Below, piece after piece: positions 29,458-38,788 of a stretch of DNA of 64,000 bases (position 1 is its first letter; every line of letters starts with the position of its first letter). Both the position numbers and the translations under genes were made by a program. This DNA is from Bacteroidia bacterium. GTDB lineage: Bacteria > Bacteroidota > Bacteroidia > Flavobacteriales > Flavobacteriaceae. The notes under the pieces were generated by a model, which was not told where the DNA came from, ran no database searches, and saw only the letters and a program-made list of their open reading frames with translations. Location of the stretch: contig JAUIFO010000011.1 in the NCBI GenBank assembly GCA_030430385.1, positions 1 to 64,000 of the forward strand, written 5' to 3'.

Positions 29458-29763
29458 ATGAGTCAGAAAATTAGAATAAAATTAAAGTCTTACGATCATA
29501 ATTTAGTTGACAAGTCTGCTGATAAGATTGTAAAAACAGTAAAAAGTACAGGTGCAGTTGTAACAGGTCCAATCCCGTTACCAACACACAAAAAGATTTT
29601 CACTGTGTTACGTTCACCTCACGTGAACAAGAAGTCTAGAGAGCAATTCCAATTAAGTTCTTACAAGAGATTATTGGATATCTATTCATCTTCTTCTAAA
29701 ACAATTGACGCTTTAATGAAGCTTGAATTACCAAGTGGTGTTGAAGTAGAGATTAAGGTGTAA
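29458..29763 (+). CDS. rpsJ: Ribosomal protein uS10
   Basis: 101 residues with the family signature [22 protein letters not shown]10 belongs to the 30S head and, as NusE, also links RNA polymerase antitermination to translation. It normally opens the S10 operon; here it is attached to the end of the str genes and separated from rplC by an unusual 159-base structured gap. Confidence 0.99.
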   Translation: MSQKIRIKLKSYDHNLVDKSADKIVKTVKSTGAVVTGPIPLPTHKKIFTVLRSPHVNKKSREQFQLSSYKRLLDIYSSSSKTIDALMKLELPSGVEVEIKV

Positions 29764-29922
29764 TGAACTAGATGTCACCCTGAGCAGAGTCCAAGGGTTT
29801 CATCTCAGAAATGTCCCACCGATGCGGTCGCGGGAAAAACGGTAAAAAATACAATTCAAGGCTGAAACGTATTTTTCAGCCTTGAATTTTAAATAAAAAG
29901 TAATAATTAATAATAAATAAAT
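29764..29922 (+). promoter_or_regulatory. Structured rpsJ-rplC gap with a 15-bp hairpin
   Basis: The gap holds three inverted structures in order. ACCCTGAGC...AAGGGT (29777-29798) is of the dispersed flavobacterial palindrome type. TCCC-a-CCG-atg-CGG-tcgc-GGGA (29814-29835) is a small nested stem. AATTCAAGGCTGAAA (29853-29867) pairs perfectly with TTTCAGCCTTGAATT (29874-29888) around a 6-base loop, followed only by TT then A-rich sequence, so it is a weak terminator or an attenuator rather than a full stop. No new -7 box was seen before rplC. Confidence 0.65.
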
Positions 29923-30540
29923 ATGTCTGGGTTAATAGGAAAAAAGATTGGCATGACCAGCATCTACGATGAAAATGGAAAGAACATTCCATGCACAGTA
30001 ATCGAAGCTGGACCATGTATCGTTACCCAAGTCAGAACCGAAGAGGTCGACGGGTACAATGCCCTTCAATTAGGTTTCGATGACAAGACAGAAAAAAGTG
30101 CTACTAAAGCTGAAATTGGTCACGCCAAGAAAGCTGGTACTTCTGTTAAGAGAAAAGTCGCGGAATTTAAAGGATTTGAAGGTGATTACAAATTAGGTGA
30201 TGCGATAACAGTAGAGCACTTTGTAGAAGGTGAGTATGTTGATATTGCTGGAACATCTAAAGGTAAAGGATTCCAAGGTGTTGTAAAACGTCATGGATTT
30301 GGTGGAGTTGGTCAAGCAACGCATGGTCAACATAACCGTTTAAGAGCGCCTGGTTCTATTGGTGCAGCTTCATATCCTGCGAGAGTATTCAAAGGAATGA
30401 AGATGGCAGGCCGAATGGGTGGCGAAAGAGTGAATGTTGAAAATTTAAGAGTTTACAAGGTTGTTCCTGAAAAGAACTTACTTGTTGTTAAAGGATGTGT
30501 TCCAGGACACAAAAACTCTTACGTAATTATTCAGAAGTAA
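29923..30540 (+). CDS. rplC: Ribosomal protein uL3
   Basis: 205 residues. L3 helps start 50S assembly and reaches the peptidyl-transferase centre with a loop. The loop here reads [23 protein letters not shown]. coli has Gln at the position after GSIG that PrmB methylates, and here it is Ala, so that modification cannot occur (the Bacteroidota form, from memory). The rplD start overlaps the stop by one base (TAATG). Confidence 0.98.
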   Translation: MSGLIGKKIGMTSIYDENGKNIPCTVIEAGPCIVTQVRTEEVDGYNALQLGFDDKTEKSATKAEIGHAKKAGTSVKRKVAEFKGFEGDYKLGDAITVEHFVEGEYVDIAGTSKGKGFQGVVKRHGFGGVGQATHGQHNRLRAPGSIGAASYPARVFKGMKMAGRMGGERVNVENLRVYKVVPEKNLLVVKGCVPGHKNSYVIIQK

Positions 30541-31169
30541 TGAAAGTAGCAGTTTTAGATATCAACGGAAAAGACACAGGTAGAAAAGCAGAGCTTTCTA
30601 AAGATGTGTTCGGTATTGAGCCTAACAACCATGCAGTATACTTAGATGTTAAGCAGTATTTAGCTAACCAACGTCAAGGTACACATAAGTCAAAAGAAAG
30701 AGGTGAGATTGCTGGAAGTACACGTAAGATCAAAAAACAAAAAGGTACTGGTACTGCAAGAGCAGGAAGTATCAAGTCTGGTGTATTTAAAGGTGGTGGA
30801 CGTATGTTTGGTCCAAGACCTAGAAATTATAGCTTCAAATTAAATAAAAACTTGAAGCGTTTAGCTAGAAAATCTGCGCTAACAATGAAGGCAAATGATA
30901 AAGATATCGTTGTATTGGAAGATTTTAATTTTGATGCTCCAAAGACGAAAAACTTTACTGCAGTATTGAAAGCACTAGACATACAAGACAAAAAATCGTT
31001 GTTTGTGTTGGGTGCGTCGAATAATAATGTATATTTGTCATCACGAAATTTTAAAGGCTCTGAAGTTGTAACTAATTCAGAATTAAGTACTTATAAAATT
31101 TTAAACGCAAATAAATTAGTTCTTTTAGAGAGTTCTCTAGAAGGAATACAATCGAATTTAAGTAAATAA
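30540..31169 (+). CDS. rplD: Ribosomal protein uL4
   Basis: 209 residues from the ATG that overlaps the rplC stop ([19 protein letters not shown]); a longer in-frame reading starting 15 codons upstream lies inside rplC and is rejected. Conserved [20 protein letters not shown] loop lines the exit tunnel and is the erythromycin-sensitivity region. In E. coli L4 also represses its own operon by acting on the S10 leader; the structured gap before rplC is a candidate counterpart. Confidence 0.98.
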   Translation: MKVAVLDINGKDTGRKAELSKDVFGIEPNNHAVYLDVKQYLANQRQGTHKSKERGEIAGSTRKIKKQKGTGTARAGSIKSGVFKGGGRMFGPRPRNYSFKLNKNLKRLARKSALTMKANDKDIVVLEDFNFDAPKTKNFTAVLKALDIQDKKSLFVLGASNNNVYLSSRNFKGSEVVTNSELSTYKILNANKLVLLESSLEGIQSNLSK

Positions 31170-31177
31170 GAAAAGTC

Positions 31178-31468
31178 ATGAGTATCTTAATTAAACCGAT
31201 AATCACTGAAAAAGCAACAATGCAAAGCGAGTTGCTTAATGCTTATGCATTTGAGGTGAACACAAAGGCGAACAAGGTAGAAATCAAAAAAGCTGTTGAA
31301 GCAGCTTATGGCGTTTCTGTTGAAAAAGTTCGTACAATAAATGTCCGTCCAGAACGAAGAACCCGTTACACAAAAACTGGTATTCAACATGGTAAAACAA
31401 ATGCTGTTAAAAAAGCAATTGTACAACTGGCGGAAGGTGAAGTAATTGATTTATACACTAACATGTAA
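31178..31468 (+). CDS. rplW: Ribosomal protein uL23
   Basis: 96 residues, normal length. Conserved ILIKPIITEKAT start and VEKVRTINVRPERRTR core. L23 sits at the tunnel exit where it contacts trigger factor and the signal recognition particle. Spacing of eight bases from rplD and ten to rplB indicates one transcript. Confidence 0.98.
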   Translation: MSILIKPIITEKATMQSELLNAYAFEVNTKANKVEIKKAVEAAYGVSVEKVRTINVRPERRTRYTKTGIQHGKTNAVKKAIVQLAEGEVIDLYTNM

Positions 31469-31478
31469 TTAGACAACA

Positions 31479-32306
31479 ATGTCAGTAAGAAAATTAAAAC
31501 CAATCACATCAGCTCAGCGTTTTAGAGTAGTTAATGGATTTGACGCCATTACTACTGATAAGCCGGAAAAGAGTTTACTCGTTCCGAATAAAAGAACTGG
31601 TGGTAGAAACAGTCAAGGAAAGATGACCATGACACACAGAGGTGGTGGTCATAAGAGAAAGTATCGTATCATTGATTTCAAAAGAGATAAAGCTGGTATT
31701 CCAGGTGAAGTGAAATCAATACAATACGATCCAAACAGAACAGCGTTTATTGCTCTTTTGAATTATCAAGATGGTGAGAAACGTTACATCATTGCTCAAA
31801 ATGGTTTACAAGTTGGGCAAAATGTAGTGTCTGGTAGAGAAGGAATTGCTCCAGAAATTGGAAACGCAATGCCTTTAAGTCAAGTCCCATTAGGTACAAT
31901 TATTTCTTGTATTGAATTGCGTCCAGGTCAAGGTGCTGTTATGGCAAGAAGTGCTGGAGCATTTGCTCAATTAATGGCAAGAGATGGTAAGTTTGCAACT
32001 GTGAAATTACCTTCTGGTGAGACAAGAATGATACTTGCAGAATGTATGGCAACTGTTGGAGTTGTTTCAAACTCTGATCATCAATTAACCGTTTCTGGTA
32101 AAGCTGGACGATCTAGATGGTTAGGAAGAAGACCAAGAGTAAGACCAGTGGTAATGAACCCAATAGATCATCCAATGGGTGGTGGTGAAGGTAAATCTTC
32201 AGGTGGACACCCAAGATCTAAAAATGGTATTCCAGCTAAAGGTTATAGAACACGTTCTAAAACTAAGGCAAGTAATAAATATATTGTAGAACGTAGAAAG
32301 AAATAA
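31479..32306 (+). CDS. rplB: Ribosomal protein uL2
   Basis: 275 residues, full length. The C-terminal conserved stretch [20 protein letters not shown] includes the His implicated in peptidyl-transferase function. L2 is one of the core 23S-binding proteins and bridges the two subunits. It keeps the standard position between rplW and rpsS. Confidence 0.99.
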   Translation: MSVRKLKPITSAQRFRVVNGFDAITTDKPEKSLLVPNKRTGGRNSQGKMTMTHRGGGHKRKYRIIDFKRDKAGIPGEVKSIQYDPNRTAFIALLNYQDGEKRYIIAQNGLQVGQNVVSGREGIAPEIGNAMPLSQVPLGTIISCIELRPGQGAVMARSAGAFAQLMARDGKFATVKLPSGETRMILAECMATVGVVSNSDHQLTVSGKAGRSRWLGRRPRVRPVVMNPIDHPMGGGEGKSSGGHPRSKNGIPAKGYRTRSKTKASNKYIVERRKK

Positions 32307-32316
32307 TTGAGATAAT

Positions 32317-32595
32317 ATGGCACGTTCATTAAAAAAAGGACCTTACATCCATTATAAATTGAATAAAAAAGTTGAAGAGAATATTGCTTCAAACAAAAAG
32401 ACAGTAATCAAAACGTGGTCTAGAGCCTCAATGATTTCTCCGGATTTTGTTGGACAAACAATAGCTGTTCACAATGGTCGTCAATTTGTACCAGTTTACA
32501 TTACTGAAAACATGGTAGGTCATAAATTAGGAGAATTTTCACCAACACGATCGTTCAGAGGTCACGCTGGTGCAAAAAATAAAGGAAAAAAATAG
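32317..32595 (+). CDS. rpsS: Ribosomal protein uS19
   Basis: 92 residues. Typical opening [15 protein letters not shown] and the conserved [22 protein letters not shown] segment. S19 forms a complex with S13 in the 30S head near the A-site tRNA. Followed by rplV after six bases. Confidence 0.98.
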   Translation: MARSLKKGPYIHYKLNKKVEENIASNKKTVIKTWSRASMISPDFVGQTIAVHNGRQFVPVYITENMVGHKLGEFSPTRSFRGHAGAKNKGKK

Positions 32596-32601
32596 TAAGC
32601 T

Positions 32602-33009
32602 ATGGGAAGTCGTAAAAAACAAATGGCAGACGCTATTAAGGAAGGCAAAAAACAAGTTGCATTTGCAAAATTGAATAACTGCCCAACTTCACCAAGAAAA
32701 ATGCGTTTAGTTGCAGACTTGGTTAGAGGTAAAGAAGCTGAAAAAGCACTTCAAATTTTGAGATTTAGTCAAAAAGAAGCAGCTCGTCGTTTAGAAAAAT
32801 TAGTATTGTCAGCTATTGCTAACTGGCAAGCAAAAAACGAAGATGCTAGCATTGAAGATGCAGATTTATTTGTGCAAGAAATTAGAGTTGATGGAGGATC
32901 AATGTTAAAACGTTTACGTCCAGCACCTCAAGGTCGTGCACACAGAATTAGAAAAAGATCTAATCACGTAACTGTTGTGATTGGAGCAAAAAATAACACA
33001 CAAGCTTAA
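32602..33009 (+). CDS. rplV: Ribosomal protein uL22
   Basis: 135 residues, about 20 longer than E. coli because of an N-terminal extension ([17 protein letters not shown]) typical of Bacteroidota. Family signature: [18 protein letters not shown] and the tunnel hairpin [19 protein letters not shown]. The hairpin that shapes the macrolide-binding tunnel is intact. Confidence 0.98.
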   Translation: MGSRKKQMADAIKEGKKQVAFAKLNNCPTSPRKMRLVADLVRGKEAEKALQILRFSQKEAARRLEKLVLSAIANWQAKNEDASIEDADLFVQEIRVDGGSMLKRLRPAPQGRAHRIRKRSNHVTVVIGAKNNTQA

Positions 33010-33017
33010 ATAGAGAT

Positions 33018-33731
33018 ATGGGACAAAAGACAAATCCAATCGGAAATCGTTTAGGAATTATCAGAGGATGGGAATCTAACTGGTATGGTGGAAATGATTA
33101 TGGTGATAAATTAGCCGAAGACGACAAGATTAGAAAGTATGTTCACGCTCGTTTATCAAAAGCAAGTGTGTCACGTGTAATTATTGAGCGTACGCTTAAA
33201 CTTGTAACCGTTACTATCACTACTGCTAGACCTGGTATCATTATCGGTAAAGGTGGTCAAGAGGTAGACAAGTTAAAAGAAGAGCTTAAAAAGATTACAG
33301 GAAAAGAAGTTCAGTTAAACATCTTTGAAATTAAGAGACCTGAACTTGATGCGTATTTAGTAGCTTCAAGTGTTGCTCGTCAAATTGAAAATCGTATTTC
33401 TTACAGACGTGCAATCAAAATGGCAATTGCTGCTGCAATGCGTATGAATGCTGAAGGAATTAAAATTCAAATTAGTGGTCGTTTAAATGGTGCTGAAATG
33501 GCACGTTCTGAACACTACAAAGAAGGACGTATTCCTTTATCAACGTTTAGAGCCGATATTGACTATGCTTTAGTTGAAGCACATACTACTTATGGTAGAT
33601 TAGGTGTAAAAGTATGGATCATGAAAGGTGAAGTATATGGTAAAAGAGAACTTTCTCCGTTAGTTGGCTTATCTAAGAAACAAGGAGGTAAGTCTGGTCG
33701 AGGTGGAAATAAATCTCGTCGTAGAAAGTAA
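33018..33731 (+). CDS. rpsC: Ribosomal protein uS3
   Basis: 237 residues. KH domain with [18 protein letters not shown] and the C-terminal signature [13 protein letters not shown], ending in a basic tail ([11 protein letters not shown]). S3 lines the mRNA entry tunnel and contributes to helicase activity. Nineteen bases separate it from rplP. Confidence 0.99.
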   Translation: MGQKTNPIGNRLGIIRGWESNWYGGNDYGDKLAEDDKIRKYVHARLSKASVSRVIIERTLKLVTVTITTARPGIIIGKGGQEVDKLKEELKKITGKEVQLNIFEIKRPELDAYLVASSVARQIENRISYRRAIKMAIAAAMRMNAEGIKIQISGRLNGAEMARSEHYKEGRIPLSTFRADIDYALVEAHTTYGRLGVKVWIMKGEVYGKRELSPLVGLSKKQGGKSGRGGNKSRRRK

Positions 33732-33750
33732 TTTTTAAAGACAAAGAACA

Positions 33751-34173
33751 ATGTTACAACCGAAAAGAACAAAATTTCGTAAGGTCCAAAAAGGACGTAT
33801 GAAAGGAAATAGCGGAAGAGGACACCAGCTTTCTAGAGGTATGTTTGGTATAAAAGCTTTAGATTCTAAATTTATCACATCTCGTCAAATCGAAGCTGCG
33901 CGTATTGCAGCAACGCGTTACATGAAGAGAGAAGGTCAATTATGGATCAAAATTTTCCCAGACAAGCCTATCACAAAAAAGCCACTTGAAGTACGTATGG
34001 GTAAAGGTAAAGGTGCTGTTGAGTATTGGGTAGCTGTTGTGAAACCAGGAAGAATTCTATTTGAAGTTGGTGGTGTGCCAATGGACGTAGCTAAAGAAGC
34101 ATTACGTTTAGCAGCACAAAAATTACCAGTTAAAACTAAGTTTATAATAGCTCGTGATTACGAAGCTGAATAA
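33751..34173 (+). CDS. rplP: Ribosomal protein uL16
   Basis: 140 residues with the signatures [19 protein letters not shown] and [20 protein letters not shown]16 positions the aminoacyl end of A-site tRNA. The conserved Arg of the KGRMKG region (hydroxylated by RoxA in E. coli at a nearby residue) cannot be judged for modification here. Eight bases precede rpmC. Confidence 0.98.
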   Translation: MLQPKRTKFRKVQKGRMKGNSGRGHQLSRGMFGIKALDSKFITSRQIEAARIAATRYMKREGQLWIKIFPDKPITKKPLEVRMGKGKGAVEYWVAVVKPGRILFEVGGVPMDVAKEALRLAAQKLPVKTKFIIARDYEAE

Positions 34174-34181
34174 AAAGTACT

Positions 34182-34373
34182 ATGAAGCAATCAGAAATTA
34201 CACAGCTATCAGTGGCTGAGTTACAAGAAAAACTTAGCGAAACTAAAAAGAGTTATGCAGACCTTAAAATGGCTCATGCAATCTCTCCATTAGAAAATCC
34301 AATTCAACTACGTAGTGTAAGACGCACAGTAGCAAGAATTGCGACAGAATTAACTAAAAGAGAAATACAATAA
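34182..34373 (+). CDS. rpmC: Ribosomal protein uL29
   Basis: 63 residues, normal size. Two-helix hairpin with MKQSEITQLSVAELQEKL and the conserved NPIQLRSVRRTVARI. L29 lies beside L23 at the exit tunnel. Its start lies eight bases after rplP. Confidence 0.97.
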   Translation: MKQSEITQLSVAELQEKLSETKKSYADLKMAHAISPLENPIQLRSVRRTVARIATELTKREIQ

Positions 34374-34391
34374 TTGTATTCTGGCTGAAAG

Positions 34392-34649
34392 ATGGAAAAA
34401 AGAAACTTAAGAAAAGAACGTATAGGAGTTGTTACTAGTAACAAAATGATGAAATCAATCGTGGTTTCAGAGGTTAAAAAAGTTAAACACCCTATGTATG
34501 GAAAATTCGTTTTGAAAACAAAGAAATATGTTGCTCACGACGAAACAAATGATTGCAACATTGGAGATACTGTAAAGATCATGGAAACAAGACCTATGAG
34601 TAAATCTAAATGTTGGAGATTAGTAGAAATAATTGAAAGAGCTAAATAA
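34392..34649 (+). CDS. rpsQ: Ribosomal protein uS17
   Basis: 85 residues. OB-fold protein binding the 5' domain of 16S rRNA; conserved [19 protein letters not shown] start and [20 protein letters not shown] core. Two bases separate its stop from rplN. Confidence 0.98.
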   Translation: MEKRNLRKERIGVVTSNKMMKSIVVSEVKKVKHPMYGKFVLKTKKYVAHDETNDCNIGDTVKIMETRPMSKSKCWRLVEIIERAK

Positions 34650-34651
34650 TT

Positions 34652-35020
34652 ATGGTACAACAAGAATCTAGATTAAAAGTAGCTGACAACACAGGAGCAA
34701 AAGAAGTATTAACAATACGTGTTCTTGGTGGTACAAAAAGAAGATATGCTTCTATTGGTGATAAAATTGTAGTCTCTGTTAAAGACGCAACACCTAATGG
34801 AAATATTAAAAAAGGAGCCGTTTCAACAGCAGTTGTTGTTCGTACTAAAAAGGAAGTAAGACGTCCAGATGGATCTTACATTCGTTTCGATGACAATGCT
34901 TGTGTATTATTAAACCCTACAGGTGAAATGAGAGGTACACGTGTATTCGGACCAGTAGCTAGAGAACTTCGTGACAAACAGTTCATGAAAATTGTATCAT
35001 TAGCACCAGAAGTGCTTTAA
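34652..35020 (+). CDS. rplN: Ribosomal protein uL14
   Basis: 122 residues, the exact family length. Conserved [19 protein letters not shown] and ending [13 protein letters not shown]14 makes the bridge to 16S rRNA and is the binding site of the silencing factor RsfS. Its stop overlaps the rplX start by one base (TAATG). Confidence 0.99.
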   Translation: MVQQESRLKVADNTGAKEVLTIRVLGGTKRRYASIGDKIVVSVKDATPNGNIKKGAVSTAVVVRTKKEVRRPDGSYIRFDDNACVLLNPTGEMRGTRVFGPVARELRDKQFMKIVSLAPEVL

Positions 35021-35343
35021 TGACTAAAAAAATGACAAAGCTTAAAATTAAATCAGGAGATACAGTTAAAGTAATTGCAGGAGATCATAAAGGATCTGAA
35101 GGGCAAGTACTTAAAGTATTTATAGATAAGAACAAAGCCATCGTTGAAGGTGTAAATATGGTGAAGAAACACACAAAACCAAGTGCACAAAATCCTCAAG
35201 GTGGAATTGTTGAGAAAGAAGCACCAATTCACGTATCTAACTTATCATTGTTGAACTCTAAAGGAGAAGAAACTAGAGTTGGTTACAGAATGGAAGGTGA
35301 TAAAAAAGTGAGATTTGCTAAAAAATCAAATGAAGTAATATAG
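35020..35343 (+). CDS. rplX: Ribosomal protein uL24
   Basis: 107 residues with the KOW motif [21 protein letters not shown]24 is an early 50S assembly protein. The start overlaps the rplN stop by one base. A second Met four codons in (MTKKMTKLK) is an alternative start. Confidence 0.97.
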   Translation: MTKKMTKLKIKSGDTVKVIAGDHKGSEGQVLKVFIDKNKAIVEGVNMVKKHTKPSAQNPQGGIVEKEAPIHVSNLSLLNSKGEETRVGYRMEGDKKVRFAKKSNEVI

Positions 35344-35345
35344 TT

Positions 35346-35897
35346 ATGGCTTACATTCCAAGATTAAAACAAGAGTATAAGGACAAAGTAGTTTCTGCTC
35401 TTACAGAAGAATTCGGATACAATAATGTAATGCAAGTTCCTAAACTGACTAAGATTGTATTATCTAAAGGTGTTGGAGCAGCTGTTGCTGATAAGAAATT
35501 AATTGATCACGCTGTTGATGAATTAACTAAGATTTCTGGTCAGAAAGCTGTAGCTACATTATCTAAGAAAGATGTCGCTTCATTCAAATTACGTAAAGGA
35601 ATGCCAATTGGTGCTCGTGTTACGTTAAGAGGTGAGCAAATGTATGAGTTTCTTGATCGTTTAGTGACGTCTGCGTTACCACGAGTAAGAGATTTTAACG
35701 GGATCAAAGCTACTGGTTTTGATGGACGTGGAAATTATAATTTAGGCGTTACAGAACAAATCATTTTCCCAGAAATCGATATTGATAAAATCAATAAAAT
35801 TTCAGGAATGGATATCACATTTGTAACCACTGCTGAAACAGATAAAGAAGCAAAATCGTTATTAACTGAATTAGGTTTACCTTTTCAAAAGAATTAA
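35346..35897 (+). CDS. rplE: Ribosomal protein uL5
   Basis: 183 residues. L5 binds 5S rRNA in the central protuberance. Conserved [16 protein letters not shown] and the [10 protein letters not shown] motif near the end. In E. coli the S8 repressor acts near the start of this gene; here the two-base gap to rplX leaves no room for a leader, whereas a folded gap exists further on before rpsH. Confidence 0.99.
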   Translation: MAYIPRLKQEYKDKVVSALTEEFGYNNVMQVPKLTKIVLSKGVGAAVADKKLIDHAVDELTKISGQKAVATLSKKDVASFKLRKGMPIGARVTLRGEQMYEFLDRLVTSALPRVRDFNGIKATGFDGRGNYNLGVTEQIIFPEIDIDKINKISGMDITFVTTAETDKEAKSLLTELGLPFQKN

Positions 35898-35900
35898 GAT

Positions 35901-36170
35901 ATGGCTAAAGAATCAATGAAAGCCCGTGAGGTTAAAAGAGCAAAAACAGTAGCTAAATATGCTGAAAAACGTAAAGCTTTAAAAGAAGCTGGAGATTACG
36001 AAGCATTACAAAAGTTACCAAAAAACGCTTCACCTATTCGTATGCACAACAGATGTAAACTTACAGGTAGACCTAAAGGGTACATGAGAACTTTTGGAAT
36101 TTCACGTGTTATGTTCCGTGAAATGGCAAACAAAGGTTTAATTCCAGGTGTTAAAAAAGCATCTTGGTAA
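35901..36170 (+). CDS. rpsN: Ribosomal protein uS14, zinc-free form
   Basis: 89 residues, the long form. Only one Cys is present ([18 protein letters not shown]), so the four-Cys zinc motif of the short form is lost and the protein needs no zinc. It assembles into the 30S head. An 87-base gap with RNA-like structure separates it from rpsH. Confidence 0.98.
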   Translation: MAKESMKAREVKRAKTVAKYAEKRKALKEAGDYEALQKLPKNASPIRMHNRCKLTGRPKGYMRTFGISRVMFREMANKGLIPGVKKASW

Positions 36171-36257
36171 AACACCATCGCGTAGCGATAAACAAAGAAT
36201 TATAAACTGGTTTCAGGTTCGAGATCATTCGAAAACCGTTACCGCAAATTAATATAA
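36171..36257 (+). promoter_or_regulatory. Folded leader between rpsN and rpsH
   Basis: ATCGC-GTA-GCGAT (36177-36189) forms a small hairpin. Then AAC-t-GGTTT (36205-36213) pairs with AAACCGTT (36233-36240) with one bulged base; inside it a five-base one-sided loop (CAGGT) and TCGA/TCGA (36219-36222, 36229-36232) form an upper stem with a 6-base loop. The structure ends 17 bases before the rpsH ATG. An asymmetric internal loop in a short helix is the general shape of S8 sites in E. coli, so an autoregulatory site is possible. Confidence 0.5.
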
Positions 36258-36656
36258 ATGAATACAGATCCAATTGCTGATTACTTAACAAGAATCAGAA
36301 ATGCAGTGAAAGCTAACCACAGAGTTGTGGAAATTCCTGCATCAAACTTAAAGAAGGAGATGACTAAAATATTATTCGATCAAGGATATATTTTAAGTTA
36401 TAAGTTCGATGACTCTACGGTTCAAGGAACAATTAAAATTGCCTTGAAGTACAATAAGGAAACTAAAGAGTCTGTCATTAAAAAGATTCAAAGAATAAGT
36501 ACACCAGGTTTACGTAAGTATGCTGGCGCTAACGAAATGCCAAGAATCCTTAACGGTTTAGGTATTGCTATCGTTTCTACATCTAAAGGTGTGATTACTG
36601 GTAAGCAAGCGCAAAGAGAAAACGTAGGTGGTGAATTATTGTGTTACGTTTACTAA
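36258..36656 (+). CDS. rpsH: Ribosomal protein uS8
   Basis: 132 residues. Conserved DPIADYLTRIRNAVKA start and the C-terminal IVSTSKGVITGKQAQREN motif. S8 binds 16S helix 21 and in E. coli represses the spc operon through an mRNA mimic of that helix. The folded gap just upstream may be a local equivalent. Confidence 0.99.
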   Translation: MNTDPIADYLTRIRNAVKANHRVVEIPASNLKKEMTKILFDQGYILSYKFDDSTVQGTIKIALKYNKETKESVIKKIQRISTPGLRKYAGANEMPRILNGLGIAIVSTSKGVITGKQAQRENVGGELLCYVY

Positions 36657-36674
36657 TATAAAAGGAGAAAGATT

Positions 36675-37217
36675 ATGTCAAGAATAGGAAACAATCCCGT
36701 AGCAATAACAGAAGGTGTTACTGTTGATATCAAAGACAACACCATTACTGTTAAAGGAAAATTAGGAGAACTAACACAACCTTTCGATACTGTAGATATC
36801 AAGGTTGAAGATGGAAATGTACTCGTAACGAGATCAGCAGATAATAAAGCTCAAAAAGCTAAGCATGGTTTATACAGAGCTTTAGTTTATAATATGATTG
36901 AAGGTGTATCTAAAGGATGGACTAAAGAGTTAGAACTTGTAGGTGTTGGTTATAGAGCATCAAATCAAGGACAAAAACTAGATATGGCTTTAGGATTTTC
37001 TCATAACATCGTTATGGATATCGCTCCTGAAGTAAAAATTGAAACAGTTTCTGAAAAAGGTAAGAACCCAATCGTAAAATTAACATCTCACGATAAACAA
37101 TTAGTTGGACAAGTCGCTGCTAAGATTCGTAGCTTTAGAAAGCCAGAGCCTTACAAAGGAAAAGGTATCAAGTTTGTTGGTGAAGAATTAAGAAGAAAAG
37201 CAGGTAAATCAGCTTAA
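36675..37217 (+). CDS. rplF: Ribosomal protein uL6
   Basis: 180 residues with two homologous domains; signature SRIGNNPV at the start and [18 protein letters not shown] towards the end. L6 sits near the factor-binding site of the 50S subunit. Eighteen bases follow rpsH and ten precede rplR. Confidence 0.99.
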   Translation: MSRIGNNPVAITEGVTVDIKDNTITVKGKLGELTQPFDTVDIKVEDGNVLVTRSADNKAQKAKHGLYRALVYNMIEGVSKGWTKELELVGVGYRASNQGQKLDMALGFSHNIVMDIAPEVKIETVSEKGKNPIVKLTSHDKQLVGQVAAKIRSFRKPEPYKGKGIKFVGEELRRKAGKSA

Positions 37218-37227
37218 AAAATTAGTT

Positions 37228-37584
37228 ATGGCATTAACAAAGACTCAAAAAAGACAAAGAATAAAAAACAGAATTCGTAAAGTTGTTTCTGGTACAGAAG
37301 CAAGACCACGTTTGGCTGTATTTAGAAGTAATAAAGAAATTTATGCTCAAATCGTTGATGATGTTTCAGGTAAAACTTTAGCAGCAGCTTCGTCAAGAGA
37401 TAAAGATATTGCTTCTGCAAAAGGAACTAAAACAGAAATAGCTGCCCTAGTTGGTAAAGCTGTTGCTGAAAGAGCTACTAAAGCTGGAATTGAAACTATT
37501 TCTTTTGATAGAGGTGGTTACCAGTATCACGGAAGAGTAAAATCATTAGCTGAAGGCGCAAGAGAAGGCGGACTTAAATTTTAA
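37228..37584 (+). CDS. rplR: Ribosomal protein uL18
   Basis: 118 residues. Binds 5S rRNA together with L5. Conserved [18 protein letters not shown] and [19 protein letters not shown]. Six bases separate it from rpsE. Confidence 0.98.
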   Translation: MALTKTQKRQRIKNRIRKVVSGTEARPRLAVFRSNKEIYAQIVDDVSGKTLAAASSRDKDIASAKGTKTEIAALVGKAVAERATKAGIETISFDRGGYQYHGRVKSLAEGAREGGLKF

Positions 37585-37590
37585 GACACT

Positions 37591-38115
37591 ATGTATCAAA
37601 AATATAAAAACGCAGAATTAGTAAAACCAAGTGGAATTGATCTTAAAGATCGTTTAGTTGGTGTTCAAAGAGTTACTAAAGTAACAAAAGGTGGTAGAGC
37701 TTTTGGTTTTTCAGCTATCGTTGTAGTTGGTGATGAAGCAGGAGTTGTAGGTCACGGATTAGGAAAATCTAAAGATGTTGCAACAGCAATTGCTAAAGCA
37801 GTTGAAGATGCAAAGAAAAATCTTGTGAGAATTCCTATTATAAAAGGAACCTTACCACACGAACAAAAAGGTAAATATGGTGGAGCAAGAGTTAATATCA
37901 TTCCTGCTGCGCCTGGTACAGGTGTAATTGCTGGTGGTGCTGTGAGAACAGTATTAGAAGCCGTTGGTGTTCATGATGTATTATCTAAATCTCAAGGATC
38001 TTCAAACCCTCACAATGTTGTGAAAGCTACTTTTGATGCTTTATTGCAATTAAGAGACGCTAACACCATTGCTAGAGATAGAGGAATTTCTCTTGATAAA
38101 GTGTTTAACGGTTAA
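37591..38115 (+). CDS. rpsE: Ribosomal protein uS5
   Basis: 174 residues. Double-stranded-RNA-binding N-terminal fold with [19 protein letters not shown] and [20 protein letters not shown]5 contributes to decoding accuracy and the mRNA entry site; its loop region is where spectinomycin resistance arises in other bacteria. The rpmD gene starts 11 bases later. Confidence 0.99.
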   Translation: MYQKYKNAELVKPSGIDLKDRLVGVQRVTKVTKGGRAFGFSAIVVVGDEAGVVGHGLGKSKDVATAIAKAVEDAKKNLVRIPIIKGTLPHEQKGKYGGARVNIIPAAPGTGVIAGGAVRTVLEAVGVHDVLSKSQGSSNPHNVVKATFDALLQLRDANTIARDRGISLDKVFNG

Positions 38116-38126
38116 TCAATAGAACA

Positions 38127-38306
38127 ATGGGTAAGATTAAAGTAACAAAAGTGAGAAGCGCGATCAATAGAACGCAAACTCAAAAAAGAACATTAGAGGC
38201 TCTTGGACTTAAAAAAATTGGTCAAACTATTGAGCACGATGCATCTCCAAGTATCCTTGGAATGGTAAGTAAAGTTTCACATTTAGTTTCTGTTGAAGAA
38301 GCTTAA
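38127..38306 (+). CDS. rpmD: Ribosomal protein uL30
   Basis: 59 codons, found by translating the gap between rpsE and rplO. It begins MGKIKVTKVRSAINRTQTQK and continues LEALGLKKIG, the L30 signature, ending VSHLVSVEEA. The size (59 residues) and position (rpsE-rpmD-rplO) are standard. L30 binds 23S rRNA domain II. Sixteen bases separate it from rplO. Confidence 0.97.
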   Translation: MGKIKVTKVRSAINRTQTQKRTLEALGLKKIGQTIEHDASPSILGMVSKVSHLVSVEEA

Positions 38307-38322
38307 AAATATATAACTTAAA

Positions 38323-38775
38323 ATGGATTTAAGTAATTTAAAACCAGCAGAAGGTTCTGTAAAGAGCCAAGGAAAAAGAGTAGGACGCGGACAAGGTTCT
38401 GGAAAAGGTGGTACGGCAACTCGTGGTCACAAAGGCGCTAAGTCTCGTTCAGGTTACTCTAAGAAATTAGGTTTTGAAGGAGGTCAAATGCCGCTTCAAA
38501 GACGTGTGCCTAAATTTGGATTCAAAAACATTAACCGTGTAGAATATCAAGGTGTAAACTTAGATACTTTACAACAATTAGTTGATGACAAGAAAATAAA
38601 AGATGCAGTTGATTTTGAAACGTTAGTAGATTTACGTTTAGCAGGAAAGAATGATTTAGTAAAAATTCTTGGTCGCGGTGAATTAAAATCAAAGTTAACT
38701 GTAACTGCTCATAAATTTACTGCTTCAGCAAAAGCTGCTATCGAAGCTGCAGGAGGAGAAGCGGTAACTTTATAA
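38323..38775 (+). CDS. rplO: Ribosomal protein uL15
   Basis: 150 residues. Gly/Arg-rich N-terminus typical of L15 (GKRVGRGQGSGKGGTATRGH), then GFEGGQMPLQRRVPKFGF and the C-terminal KFTASAKAAIEAAGGEA. It is a late-assembly 50S protein. secY follows after 13 bases. Confidence 0.98.
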   Translation: MDLSNLKPAEGSVKSQGKRVGRGQGSGKGGTATRGHKGAKSRSGYSKKLGFEGGQMPLQRRVPKFGFKNINRVEYQGVNLDTLQQLVDDKKIKDAVDFETLVDLRLAGKNDLVKILGRGELKSKLTVTAHKFTASAKAAIEAAGGEAVTL

Positions 38776-38788
38776 GACAACAAAGCGT

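Noticed and set aside
30495..30539. Longer reading of rplD starting inside rplC
   Set aside because: The extension lies in another frame within rplC; the overlap TAATG with MKVAVLDI is the normal L4 start.
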